Positions 51,702 to 60,273 of a DNA stretch of 64,000 nucleotides are shown one piece after another; position 1 is the first letter of the stretch, and each line of letters starts with the position of its first letter. The DNA lies in contig NZ_LLZN01000037.1 of NCBI RefSeq assembly GCF_001509795.1, positions 62,001 through 126,000 of the forward strand. The letters are read 5' to 3'. The notes beneath the pieces are model-generated. The model was given only the letters and a program-made list of their open reading frames with translations. It was not told the DNA's origin and did no database searches. Made by a program: the position numbers and the translations under genes. The stretch is from Streptomyces sp. NRRL WC-3605. GTDB lineage: Bacteria; Actinomycetota; Actinomycetes; Streptomycetales; Streptomycetaceae.

Positions 51702-53144
51702 ATGGATGACAGTGCTCAGATAGGTGTCGTTGGGCTTGCCGTCATGGGGCGCAACCTCGCCCGCAACCTGGCACGTCACGGCTACACCGTAGCCGTCGCC
51801 AACCGGACGCCGGAGCGCACCAGTGCCTTCATCGGCGACTTCGGGCATGAAGGCGCGTTCGTTGCCGCGGCCGGCGCGCAAGAGATGGTGGCCGCGCTGG
51901 AAAGGCCCCGGCGCCTTGTCGTCATGGTCCAGGCCGGACAGGCGACCGATGACGTGATCGCCGAGTACTCCCGGCTGCTGGAGCCAGGAGACGTCATCGT
52001 CGATGGGGGCAACGCCCATTTCGCCGACACGCGCCGCCGTGAGGCCGCCCTGCGAGATGCGGGGATCCACTTCCTGGGGACCGGGATATCCGGAGGCGAG
52101 GAAGGTGCGCTGACGGGCCCGAGCATCATGCCGGGCGGCTCAGCCCACGCCTACCGTCTCCTTGCTCCCGTGCTGAACGACATCGCCGCGATCGCACCGG
52201 ACGGCACCCCCGCTGTCGCCCACCTCGGCCCGGACGGTGCTGGACACTTCGTCAAGATGGTGCACAACGGGATCGAGTACGCGGACATGCAACTCATCGC
52301 GGAGGCCTACCACTTGCTCCGCAACTCGACAGACTACGGGCCCAGCAGGATTGCCGACGTCTTCCGGCGATGGAACGAGGGCCGGCTGAACTCCTACCTG
52401 ATCGAGATCACGGCGGAGATCCTGGCGCACCGTGATGCGCACACCGGCCTGCCCTTCATCGACGTCCTCGCCGACGCCGCGGCACAGAAGGGCACCGGAC
52501 GCTGGACCGTGCAGACTGCTCTGGACCTTGGGGTTCCTGTCTCGGGTATCGCCGAGGCGGTCTTCGCCCGCTCGGTCTCGGCTCACACGGCCCTGCGCGA
52601 GGCGGCATCGGTGTTGCCGGGGCCGGCGCGAACGATCCTCGACGAGCGTGATGCGGAACGTCTGGTCACGCAGGTCGAACAGGCTCTCTACGCCTCCAAG
52701 CTCGTCGCCTACGCTCAGGGTTTCCACCAGATCCAGGTGGCGAGCCAGGCCTACGGATGGAACGTGAACCAGGCAGCCGTGGCCGACGTGTGGCGTGCCG
52801 GCTGCATCATCCGCGCCTCCTTCCTGGACCGCGTGCGCGATTCCTTCACGGCCCATCCGGGTCTCCCGGGCCTTCTCGCGCATCCGTCTTTCGCCCGTGA
52901 GCTCGGCGCCGCCCAACTGCCCTGGCGCCTGGTGGTGTCGCATGCCACTCGGGACGGTGTGCCTGTTCCCGCCATGGCCGCGGCACTCGCCCATTACGAC
53001 ACGCTGAGGGCCCCTCGCCTGCCGGCCGCGCTCACGCAGGCCCAGCGGGACTTCTTCGGAGCGCACACCTACCGCCGCAACGACCGGCCGGGCACCTTCC
53101 ACACCCGGTGGGACCTGGATCGTTCCGAGGAGCTCCGCGGCTAG
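51702..53144 (+). CDS. gnd: 6-phosphogluconate dehydrogenase, decarboxylating
   Basis: A 480-residue enzyme that converts 6-phosphogluconate to ribulose 5-phosphate, CO2 and NADPH. The Rossmann motif IGVVGLAVMGRNLARNLARH is at the start. Substrate and catalytic motifs are conserved: DGGNAHFADTRRR, GTGISGGEEGALTGPSIMPG, KMVHNGIEYADMQLIAEAY and QKGTGRWTVQTALDLGVP. The length is that of the long dimeric family. The ATG at 51702 has an AGGAAAG site. The gene is divergent from a TetR gene and no other pentose-phosphate gene is near, so it is probably an extra, inducible copy for NADPH supply to the nearby redox enzymes. Confidence 0.9.
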   Translation: MDDSAQIGVVGLAVMGRNLARNLARHGYTVAVANRTPERTSAFIGDFGHEGAFVAAAGAQEMVAALERPRRLVVMVQAGQATDDVIAEYSRLLEPGDVIVDGGNAHFADTRRREAALRDAGIHFLGTGISGGEEGALTGPSIMPGGSAHAYRLLAPVLNDIAAIAPDGTPAVAHLGPDGAGHFVKMVHNGIEYADMQLIAEAYHLLRNSTDYGPSRIADVFRRWNEGRLNSYLIEITAEILAHRDAHTGLPFIDVLADAAAQKGTGRWTVQTALDLGVPVSGIAEAVFARSVSAHTALREAASVLPGPARTILDERDAERLVTQVEQALYASKLVAYAQGFHQIQVASQAYGWNVNQAAVADVWRAGCIIRASFLDRVRDSFTAHPGLPGLLAHPSFARELGAAQLPWRLVVSHATRDGVPVPAMAAALAHYDTLRAPRLPAALTQAQRDFFGAHTYRRNDRPGTFHTRWDLDRSEELRG

Positions 53145-53282
53145 CACCCACTCCTTGCAGAGCGGACGAGTGCAGGGCTCGTCCTCGGCGTCCCGGGCGG
53201 AACGGGAGGGCGCCCACGTCGCCGCGGTCGGCCGACGGGCGTTCCTGGGCGGCGGCCGGGGAGGTACGGGCACCGACTTTTC

Positions 53283-53310
53283 TTTACCGACCATTCATTC
53301 CTGATAGGGT
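53283..53310 (+). promoter_or_regulatory. promoter and operator of the SDR gene at 53428
   Basis: -35 TTTACC (53283-53288) and -10 TAGGGT (53305-53310) with a 16-bp spacer. The spacer contains ACCATTCATTCC (53290-53301), closely related to the operator-like element of the TetR gene at 51416-51430. Confidence 0.5.
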
Positions 53311-53427
53311 ACGATGAAGAGGCAGGCTCGGGAGTGGAGAGCCTCCAGCCTGCTCAGGGCGTTCGCCCGTCATCTCGAACATTCCGGAGTCGTGGCTGTG
53401 TCACCCCGGGGCAAGAATGGAGCACCC

Positions 53428-54192
53428 ATGTCCAACCGCCTGAATTCCAAGGTCATCATCGTTACCGGGGGCACCTCCGGGATGGGTGAGGCCACGGTGA
53501 AGCGACTCGCTGGCGAGGGCGCGACGGTGGTCATCGGGGCGCGGGACAAGGCTCGTGGCGAAGCGGTCGCGGCGGAGGTTTCGGCCGACGGCGGCAAGGT
53601 CGTCTTCGTTCCCACGGACGTCACCCGCGAGGAGGACGTCGCGCACCTGGTGGACTTCACGGTCCGCGAGTTCGGGGCCCTGCACGGTGCCTTCAACAAC
53701 GCCGGCGGCGGCAACAGCCAGGGATCGATCCGTGAGGTGGACGCCGCCTTCTGGCACAGCGTGGTCTCCCTGAACCTCACCAGCGTCTTCTACAGCCTCA
53801 AGCACGAGATCCCGGCCATTATCGCCAGTGGCGGAGGTTCCATCGTCAACAACGCCTCTGTGGTCGGTGCGGCGGGTGACCCGTCGGCCGTCGCCTACTC
53901 GGCCGCCAAGCACGGTGTCGTCGGTCTGACCCGCTCGACGGCGCTGGATGCGGCAAAGGACGGTGTCAGGGTCAACGCCCTCCTCACGGGTCTGGTCAAC
54001 ACGCCGCTGTGGCAGGGCTTCACGGCGAGCAACCCGGAAGCTGCGAACAGCATCCTCAGCCAGCAGCCGATGGGGCGTTCGGCCGACGTCAGTGAGATCG
54101 CCGCCTTCACCGCCTTCCTGCTGAGCGACGAGAGCCGGTTCATCAGCGGCGCCGCCCTGGCGATCGATGGCGCGCTCACCGCGGGCTACTGA
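53428..54192 (+). CDS. short-chain dehydrogenase/reductase
   Basis: A 254-residue classical SDR. The cofactor motif TGGTSGMG is at about residues 13-20, followed by NNAGGGN, the catalytic serine in VNNASVVG, and Y-SAAK (AYSAAKHGVVGLTRS). The C-terminus FISGAALAIDGALTAGY is normal. NADPH is plausible given GARDK after strand 2. The ATG at 53428 has a GGAG site; the promoter lies about 120 bp upstream, leaving a leader of about 110 nt. It is likely induced together with gnd upstream. A perfect terminator follows at 54297. Confidence 0.88.
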   Translation: MSNRLNSKVIIVTGGTSGMGEATVKRLAGEGATVVIGARDKARGEAVAAEVSADGGKVVFVPTDVTREEDVAHLVDFTVREFGALHGAFNNAGGGNSQGSIREVDAAFWHSVVSLNLTSVFYSLKHEIPAIIASGGGSIVNNASVVGAAGDPSAVAYSAAKHGVVGLTRSTALDAAKDGVRVNALLTGLVNTPLWQGFTASNPEAANSILSQQPMGRSADVSEIAAFTAFLLSDESRFISGAALAIDGALTAGY

Positions 54193-54296
54193 TCACCTCG
54201 TCGGCCGGCCCGTCGGAGTGCGGTCACGCGCTCGGTCACGTGCCGGCCTCGTGAGTGGCCTGCGGGGACCTGCGGTCACACAGGCTGGCAGCGCCT

Positions 54297-54331
54297 GATG
54301 CGGGGAAGGGCTTCGAGCCCTTCCCCGCATC
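54297..54331. terminator. strong bidirectional terminator
   Basis: GATGCGGGGAAGGGCT (54297-54312) pairs perfectly with AGCCCTTCCCCGCATC (54316-54331) across TCG, followed by CGTTCTTTC on the plus strand. It lies between the converging SDR and HD-domain genes. Confidence 0.8.
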
Positions 54332-54435
54332 CGTTCTTTCGGCCGCCGGCAAGCGTGTCCGCTCCCCGTCTCCTTTGCCCTGGCGACGAGCCAGATCCCA
54401 GCTTTCCCGGCCCGGCACCCGCGGGAACGGGCGTC

Positions 54436-55068
54436 TCAGAAGGCGGGGTTGACGACGCCGTGCATCGGATGCGCCAGGTGGGCGGCGAGCAGGCCACCTG
54501 GCCAGCTGGACGGCGGTGCCTTCTGCGGACACCGGACGGCTTGAGCGACCACCGCGTCGCCGAGGACGGTCTCGATGTCCAGGCGGGGAAAGCGTGCCAG
54601 GTCCGAAAGCAACGGTTCCTGGTCGGTTGCATCGATCAGGTTGCTCCCGCCGAAGTCGACCAGGACGGCCTGCCGCACCAGCTGCGGCAGCAGCCCCATG
54701 CGCTCCGCGATACCGGGAGAGGTGTGAAGCGCGACAGCTTCCCAGACCTCCTGGATCAGGGGCGCCGGCCAGTCGTGGTCGTTCAGGAAGGCTCGGGCCG
54801 CGTCCGCGCCCTCGACCTCGAACCGTTGCGGTCCGTCGTAGGGAGCGGCCGTGCCCGCGTCGTGGAACAGGCAGGCCACGGCGAGCGCCTCTCGCGCCAA
54901 GTCGCCGATGCCTTGCCTGCGACCCAGGTGCTCGGCCACCAGCCACACCCGGATGCTGTGGTTGAGAATGGCGGGTTCGAGGATGCCCCGCACGTGCGTA
55001 TAGGCGGAATCGGCGACCGCCCCGTCGAAACTGATCGGCACCTGCATGTCTCCCGTCTTCGTCGTCAC
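54436..55068 (-). CDS. HD domain protein (cyanamide-hydratase-like)
   Basis: A 210-residue metal-dependent HD-domain protein. Motifs include NHSIRVWLVAEHLG (first His), the HD pair in ACLFHDAGTAAPYDG, and ALHTSPGIAERMGLL with a final Asp in VDFGGSN. The overall pattern resembles HD-fold hydratases/hydrolases of the cyanamide hydratase group. The GTG at 55068 is assumed because it leaves 29 bp after the DsbA stop; an ATG at 55047 is the alternative. It probably forms an operon with the DsbA-like and TetR genes upstream on the minus strand. Confidence 0.75.
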   Translation of the reverse strand: MTTKTGDMQVPISFDGAVADSAYTHVRGILEPAILNHSIRVWLVAEHLGRRQGIGDLAREALAVACLFHDAGTAAPYDGPQRFEVEGADAARAFLNDHDWPAPLIQEVWEAVALHTSPGIAERMGLLPQLVRQAVLVDFGGSNLIDATDQEPLLSDLARFPRLDIETVLGDAVVAQAVRCPQKAPPSSWPGGLLAAHLAHPMHGVVNPAF

Positions 55069-55097
55069 GTCCGGCCTGCTGCGCCGCGGGGGTGGGG

Positions 55098-55817
55098 TCA
55101 CGGCCGGGGCGGGGGCAGTACGCACGCACCGTCTGCGTCGCACCCGCCGTCGGGCACGGCGCCGGTGACCTGCAGTTTGGGCTTCTGCTCGGCCCACGCC
55201 TGCTCCAACGCCTCCGTGAAGGCGTGCGTCGGCTGAGCACCCGACAGGCCGTACTTCCCGTCGATGACGAAGAACGGCACGCCCGTGACGCCCAGTCGCG
55301 CCGCCTCTGCCTCGTCCTTGCGCACGGCAGCGGCGTACGCCTGCTTGTCGGCCAGCACAGCGCGCACCTCGTCCTCGTCCAGACCCGCGCGCACGGCGAG
55401 TCGGATCTGATGCTCGGCGTCGTAGATCGTGCGTGCCGTCGCGAAGTTGCCCTCGTAAAACAAGGACAGCAGTTCCTCCGCCACGCCGTGGGCGGCGGCG
55501 AGATGGAGGAGCCGGTGCATGTCGAAGGTGTTTCCGTGGTCTCGGTGATCGACGAGGTAACCGAGTCCCTCCTGCCTGGCGACGCGCGCTATGCGCTCTT
55601 CTGCCGCGCGAGCCTGTGCCGGGGTCATGCCGTACTTCTTCGCGTGCGCTTGCCCGGTCGTGGGACAGGTCTCGTCCAGATGCGGGTCGAGTTCGAAGGA
55701 GCGGTGGACGACTTCGACATCGCCGCGGTGCGGGAAGGAGGCCAGTGCTTGCTTGAACCGGGCTTTGCCGATGAAGCACCACGGGCAGGAGATGTCGGAC
55801 CAGATGTCGACGCGCAT
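55098..55817 (-). CDS. DsbA family oxidoreductase, FrnE-like
   Basis: A 239-residue thioredoxin-fold protein with the CPWC active site at residues 11-14 (SDISCPWCFIGKARFKQAL) and the cis-proline segment GVTGVPFFVIDGKYG. There is no signal peptide, so it is cytosolic, like FrnE from a Streptomyces aromatic polyketide cluster and other DsbA-like isomerases. A C-terminal tail adds two cysteines (GGCDADGACVLP). Expected activity is disulfide or thiol-dependent chemistry, or glutathione/mycothiol-linked isomerisation. The ATG at 55817 has an AAGGAC site. Confidence 0.88.
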   Translation of the reverse strand: MRVDIWSDISCPWCFIGKARFKQALASFPHRGDVEVVHRSFELDPHLDETCPTTGQAHAKKYGMTPAQARAAEERIARVARQEGLGYLVDHRDHGNTFDMHRLLHLAAAHGVAEELLSLFYEGNFATARTIYDAEHQIRLAVRAGLDEDEVRAVLADKQAYAAAVRKDEAEAARLGVTGVPFFVIDGKYGLSGAQPTHAFTEALEQAWAEQKPKLQVTGAVPDGGCDADGACVLPPPRP

Positions 55818-55920
55818 GATGGTGTCCTTTCGCCGGCAGCCGGTCCTTCCCCCGCAGGCCGATGAGCTCGGGGGAGGACAGGCTCCGTGTCGTGTCGTGT
55901 GGCGGCGTGAACCAGGCCGG

Positions 55921-56538
55921 TCAGAAACCGGTGGTGCGGGGTGGGGGACCCGCGAGTGCGGTGTGCCCGGGAGCGCGAAGCCCGTCGAGGAGGATGGTGA
56001 TGATGCGGCGCCAGCCTTCGGGCCCGGCATCGACACCGAGGCAGTGTTGCGTGTCCAGGGCGGCCCGGGAGCAGATGATGATGTCCTGCCAGGTCACATC
56101 GGCGCGCAGCAAACCCGTGGCGCGGGCGCGCTCGGTGAGATCAGCGACAGCTTCCTGCAGCGCAGCGGTGCGCTGGGCGAGCTCTGGAGAAGGCTGCTGA
56201 TCACAGGCAGCGGTGACGGCGGCAAGCCCCCGGCTGTCGCGATGTCCTTTGGCCAGTTCGATGACGAACTCGCAGAGCCCCTCCCAGGCGTCGGCATGCG
56301 TCATATACACCCGTGCCGTGTCGCACAGTTCGTCGTAGAGGCCGAGTACCACGGCGTCCAGGAGCGCCTCCTTGGTGCCGAAGCGCCGATAGAGGGTTCC
56401 GACGCCCAGGCCTGCTGCCCGTGCGATGTCCAGTGCCGACACGTCCAGGCCGCGGGAGGAGATGGCTTGGCGCGTGGCCTCGATCAGACGGCGACGGTTT
56501 TCCCGAGCGTCGGCGCGGGGGGAGGGAGCGGCGTTCAC
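55921..56538 (-). CDS. TetR family transcriptional regulator
   Basis: A 205-residue repressor with helix-turn-helix LDVSALDIARAAGLGVGTLY then RRFGTKEALLDAV. The GTG at 56538 has a perfect GGAGGT site eight bases upstream. The downstream DsbA-like and HD genes follow on the same strand (103-bp gap), so it may head their operon. Palindromes at 56636-56652 and 56674-56690 in front of it are likely its own operators and differ from the CGTTCC-type sites nearby. Confidence 0.9.
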   Translation of the reverse strand: MNAAPSPRADARENRRRLIEATRQAISSRGLDVSALDIARAAGLGVGTLYRRFGTKEALLDAVVLGLYDELCDTARVYMTHADAWEGLCEFVIELAKGHRDSRGLAAVTAACDQQPSPELAQRTAALQEAVADLTERARATGLLRADVTWQDIIICSRAALDTQHCLGVDAGPEGWRRIITILLDGLRAPGHTALAGPPPRTTGF

Positions 56539-56635
56539 GTCAGACCACCTCCAAGAGCGGGGCTCTGGTGCAGTCCGGCAGGCAGACGCGGGTCTCTTCG
56601 TAATCCGTCATGAAGCCGTCCTCCAGCCTCTAAAT

Positions 56636-56652
56636 CGGACGATACTCGTCCG
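56636..56652. promoter_or_regulatory. probable operator 1 of the TetR gene at 55921
   Basis: CGGACGA-TAC-TCGTCCG, a perfect palindrome with seven-base arms, about 100 bp upstream of the TetR start. Confidence 0.65.
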
Positions 56653-56673
56653 CTTGAGGAAAACTAACACAAA

Positions 56674-56690
56674 TGGACGACGTCCGTCCG
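56674..56690. promoter_or_regulatory. probable operator 2 of the TetR gene at 55921
   Basis: On the minus strand this reads CGGACG-GACGT-CGTCCA, sharing CGGACG-N5-CGTCC with operator 1, 38 bp away. Confidence 0.6.
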
Positions 56691-56854
56691 CTTTGCGGTA
56701 GTGGGGGTGGGCCGGCCGCAGCAGGCGTCCGCACCGGTTCTGCTGTGCATCGTTCGAGGTCGGCGGTGGAGACGGCGTGAGCCTGTGCAGGGTGGACCCC
56801 TCTCCGGGTATGTGTGCCCCGTGTCACGCCGCAGGGGGGCGGCCTACGGAATTA

Positions 56855-56883
56855 TTGACTGACCGTTCCTCTTAGTATCTACT
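56855..56883 (+). promoter_or_regulatory. promoter with embedded CGTTCC site, SnoaL-like gene
   Basis: -35 TTGACT (56855-56860), 17-bp spacer, -10 TCTACT (56878-56883). The spacer starts GACCGTTCC. The whole element is strikingly similar to that at 51457-51485. Confidence 0.6.
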
Positions 56884-57084
56884 GTGCACTGTTCCCGCGC
56901 CACCCGCTACCAGGGTCACGAGGAACCGGCACCCCGGTCTTGCCGCCCCTGCAGTCGTCACAAGGCGGCCGCAAGACCGGGACCGCAAAGACTCAACTTC
57001 CGCACGGGCTTGTTCTGCGCCGCCTCACGGGCAGTCGCCCGTCGAGGCCACGGCCGCCCGGGCGGAACGAAAGGAACGATCGAC

Positions 57085-57735
57085 ATGCACGGACAGGAAA
57101 CCCGGAATACGGCGGCGTGGCGCTCCCGTATCGGCGCGTCGGCGCTGGCGGCCGCACTGCTGGTGGTGGGGGGTCTCGGCGCTGTGGCTCTGACCTCGCC
57201 GTCGGCCAACGCACACGACCGGTCGGCGGGCGAGCCGTCGAGGTCACTGGCCGCGAAGGTCCAGCGCCTGGAGGACATCGAGGACATCCACCAGCTCAAG
57301 GCTCGTTACTTCCGTTTCGTGGACGAGAAGAAGCACGACGAGCTGGCCGCACTGTTCACCCCGCACGCCAAGCTGGTGACGGACGGGATCACGTGGAAGT
57401 CCCCGAAGGACTTCGCCTACACCATTCGCGACCTGACCGGCCAGGCACCTTCCGCCCACTCGGGCATGATGCCGGAGATCACCATCACCGGTCCGAACAC
57501 GGCGTCGGGCATCTGGTCGATGCAGGACGTACTCACGTTCCCGGCCGGCAAGGACGCGCCGCAGGGCCACCACGGCTACGGGCAGTACCGTGAGACCTAT
57601 CGGAAGATCGACGGCAAGTGGCTGATCGACTCGGTGCTGCTGACCCGGTTCCGTATGGATCCCATTCCGAACTGGACCCCCCCGAAGACCGCCGCCTCCG
57701 AGGGTGCTCCTTCCCAGACCGCCCCCGCTAAGTGA
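57085..57735 (+). CDS. exported SnoaL-like (NTF2-fold) protein
   Basis: A 216-residue precursor. The signal sequence covers residues 1-42 (IGASALAAALLVVGGLGAVA with a SANA-H cleavage site). The mature domain is SnoaL-like: LEDIEDIHQLKARYFRFVDE, KHDELAALFTPHAKLV, a SAHSGMMPEITITGPNTASG segment and YRKIDGKWLIDSVLLTRFRM. SnoaL-fold proteins act as cyclases, hydratases or dehydratases; export is atypical. The ATG at 57085 has an AAAGGAA site. Its promoter (56855-56883) closely matches that of gnd, implying shared control. An alpha/beta hydrolase follows. Confidence 0.82.
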   Translation: MHGQETRNTAAWRSRIGASALAAALLVVGGLGAVALTSPSANAHDRSAGEPSRSLAAKVQRLEDIEDIHQLKARYFRFVDEKKHDELAALFTPHAKLVTDGITWKSPKDFAYTIRDLTGQAPSAHSGMMPEITITGPNTASGIWSMQDVLTFPAGKDAPQGHHGYGQYRETYRKIDGKWLIDSVLLTRFRMDPIPNWTPPKTAASEGAPSQTAPAK

Positions 57736-57957
57736 GGTACGTGGGCTGCACGTTCGAGTGAGCTCACACACCCCACTTCATACCCACGGAACCGCTGCTT
57801 TCCGCCGCGTGCGCAACCTGCGCGCCGAGACGGCGGCGGTTTCGTGCATCTCTCTGCCGACAACGCGCACCCGTTGCCGGCGTCCATCTCGCCGGCCCGG
57901 CAGGCCCCCGGCCCCATCGACCGCGTCGGCTCTTTCCGTAAATGGAGGTTGGTTGTG

Positions 57958-58743
57958 GTGATCGACAGTTGTCAGGTGGACGGCGTCTTCGTCGAACACG
58001 TCGCGCCCCAGGGAGCACCGAAGGGCCCCCCGGTGGTCTTCGTGCACGGCGGAAGCCACGGAAGCTGGCTGTGGGAACAGTGGCTGCCCTACTTCGCGGC
58101 CGCCGGCCGGCAAAGCTACGCCTTCAGCTGGTACAACCACACCAACTCGCGGAACCTGCCCAAGGAAGAGTTCGTGCGACGGAGCATGCTCGACGTCACG
58201 CGCGAACTGCGGACCGTCATATCGCACGTCGGCGACACCCCCGTGCTCGTCGCCCACAGCATGGGCGCGGCTGCGGTGCAGAAGTACGCAGAGCAGTTCC
58301 CGGTCGCCGCGCAGGTGCTCCTGGCCCCGGTTCCCTCGCAGGACTCCGCGGGTGCGCCTCTTCCCCTGGAGGTCGACCTGAGTGAACCCTTCCCTCCCAT
58401 GCCGTACGAGATGGCCGTGGAGTGGTTCTTCGCAGGCTGCTCGGACGACGACGCACGTCGCTACTACAGCCTCATGCCGGACGAGTCCCCGAAGGCCGTT
58501 TGGGAGGCTGCTCAGCGTGGCGCGGCCATCGCGCTCGACCGGACGCGGATCAGCGGTCCCGCACTGATGGTCGCCGGAGGCCGCGACATCGTGTCACCGG
58601 CAGAGCTGGTCCGCAGGCACGCCGATCACTTCGGAGCCGACTATCTGTTCCTCCCCGACCGGGCTCACAGCCTCATCCTGGAGCCTCGCTGGGCGGAAGT
58701 GGCAGACCGCGTCCTGTCCTGGCTCGACCGGTCCGTGTGGTGA
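57958..58743 (+). CDS. alpha/beta hydrolase
   Basis: A 261-residue hydrolase. The oxyanion region VVFVHGGSHGSWLWEQWLPY, nucleophile AHSMGAAAVQ and catalytic His in DRAHSLILEP are present, with Asp in GGRDIVSPAE. The start is one of two adjacent GTG codons, 57955 or 57958, with GGAGG at 57944-57948. The substrate is unknown. It lies 220 bp after the SnoaL-like gene and may share its transcript, together with the flavin monooxygenase that follows. Confidence 0.85.
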   Translation: MIDSCQVDGVFVEHVAPQGAPKGPPVVFVHGGSHGSWLWEQWLPYFAAAGRQSYAFSWYNHTNSRNLPKEEFVRRSMLDVTRELRTVISHVGDTPVLVAHSMGAAAVQKYAEQFPVAAQVLLAPVPSQDSAGAPLPLEVDLSEPFPPMPYEMAVEWFFAGCSDDDARRYYSLMPDESPKAVWEAAQRGAAIALDRTRISGPALMVAGGRDIVSPAELVRRHADHFGADYLFLPDRAHSLILEPRWAEVADRVLSWLDRSVW

Positions 58744-58991
58744 CAGTGCCCGTCGAGGGCTCCACCCCGCAGCTCCCGCCACCGGACATGGCGGGGAAGC
58801 ATCGTCCGTGAACAACAGCGCGGCCAACCCCCTCCACCCACCCAGCCGCGAAGGCACGTTGCGCAGGGTATGAGCGGTGCGGGCCCGCTCCATCTATGTA
58901 CCGGGCCTTCCCGGCCGGCGGCCGGGAAGGCCGACACCCAGTAGACGACGGGCCCGCCTGAGGCCCGGTCACCTTGAGAGAATGAGGGAAC

Positions 58992-60200
58992 GTGGGACAT
59001 CCCGTCGACGGCATCAGCACGCCGTCCTCTGAAGAACGAAGGGCGAAGCTCGTCGCCCGTGCCGCCGATCTCCAGGCGGTGCTGCGAGCCCAGGCGGCTC
59101 TCAGCGAGCAGGAACGCACGGTGTCGCCCGAAGCAGTTGCGGCCATGACCGAAGCGGGTGTCTTCCGGCTGCTCACGCCGAAGAGGTTCGGTGGTCACCA
59201 GACCGATCTGAGGACCCTGACCTCCGTCTCCGAGGTCCTGGGACAGGGCGACGGGTCGGCTGCGTGGACCGGCATGATCATCGCGGTGACCAACTGGCTG
59301 GCCTCTCTGTTCCCCGAGCAGGCCCAACAGGACGTTTTCGGAGCAGACCCGGACGCGCGCGTGACGGGCGTCGCCGCGCCCACCGGCATGGGTGAGCCGG
59401 TCGAAGGCGGATGGCGTGTCACCGGCAGGTGGTCGTACAACTCCGGTGCCCCACACGCCACCTGGGCGGCAGTGGGAGCACTGCTGAAAGACGAGAGGGG
59501 CGCGGTCGCCGACCAGGCACTGGTGCTGATTCCCGCCTCGGAGCTGTGCGTGGAGGACACCTGGCACACCGCGGGGATGCGGGCGACGGCGAGCAACACG
59601 TTGACGGCGGAATCCGTCTTCGTCCCCGCCCACCGCGTGCTGTCGGTGCCGGCGGCAGCGGAGGGCAGCTACCCGCGTACAGCTGACGACGGAGCCCTCT
59701 TCTCCTCAGCCTTCGGCCCCATGCTGACGCTGTGTCTGGCCGGCCCTCTGCTCGGCATGGGCAAAGCCGCTCTTGAGACCGTGGTCGACCAGGCCGGCTC
59801 CAAGCCCTTGTCCTTCACGATCCACCCGCGGCAGGCCGACTCCGTGGGCGTTCAGACACAGATCGCGCAAGCCGCCCTGCAACTGGAGACAGCGCGCCTG
59901 CACATCTACGCCGCCGCCGACGAAGTGGACCGGTCGGCAGCCGAGGGCACACTCGACTACGCCACCCGCACCAGGCTGCGGGCACAGGCGGGATACGCGG
60001 CCCAGCAGGTGCTGGCAGCGATCACCACCCTCCTGAACGTCCACGGCGCCTCCGCATTCGCCGAGACCAGCCCGCTGCAGCGCATCTGGCGGGATGCCAA
60101 CACCGCGGCCCGTCACGCCGGCCTGGTACCGGCGGTCGGGTACGAGGTCTACGGCAAGTCCCTCCTCGGCGTCGAGGAGCGGGTGAGCCTCATGATCTGA
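58992..60200 (+). CDS. acyl-CoA-dehydrogenase-fold flavin monooxygenase
   Basis: A 402-residue protein related to class D flavin monooxygenases (HsaA-like, two-component) and to acyl-CoA dehydrogenases. Visible parts are the helical N-terminal domain (EAGVFRLLTPKRFGGHQTDL), the central beta domain (GGWRVTGRWSYNSGAPHATW), and the C-terminal helices (LLNVHGASAFAETSPLQRIW, RDANTAARHAG). The acyl-CoA-dehydrogenase catalytic Glu is not obvious, whereas the final RDANTAARHA segment is typical of the monooxygenase group. It would need a flavin reductase, which is not adjacent. The GTG at 58992 has a GAGGGA site. A strong terminator ends it. Confidence 0.82.
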   Translation: MGHPVDGISTPSSEERRAKLVARAADLQAVLRAQAALSEQERTVSPEAVAAMTEAGVFRLLTPKRFGGHQTDLRTLTSVSEVLGQGDGSAAWTGMIIAVTNWLASLFPEQAQQDVFGADPDARVTGVAAPTGMGEPVEGGWRVTGRWSYNSGAPHATWAAVGALLKDERGAVADQALVLIPASELCVEDTWHTAGMRATASNTLTAESVFVPAHRVLSVPAAAEGSYPRTADDGALFSSAFGPMLTLCLAGPLLGMGKAALETVVDQAGSKPLSFTIHPRQADSVGVQTQIAQAALQLETARLHIYAAADEVDRSAAEGTLDYATRTRLRAQAGYAAQQVLAAITTLLNVHGASAFAETSPLQRIWRDANTAARHAGLVPAVGYEVYGKSLLGVEERVSLMI

Positions 60201-60219
60201 GACTCACCACCGGGCGACA

Positions 60220-60258
60220 CCCCGGTTCCGGGTCCCGAGCCACGACCCGGAACCGGGG
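60220..60258. terminator. strong bidirectional terminator
   Basis: CCCCGGTTCCGGGTC (60220-60234) pairs perfectly with GACCCGGAACCGGGG (60244-60258) across nine bases, between the converging monooxygenase and SDR genes. Confidence 0.8.
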
Positions 60259-60273
60259 ATCCGACAGTCGGCC

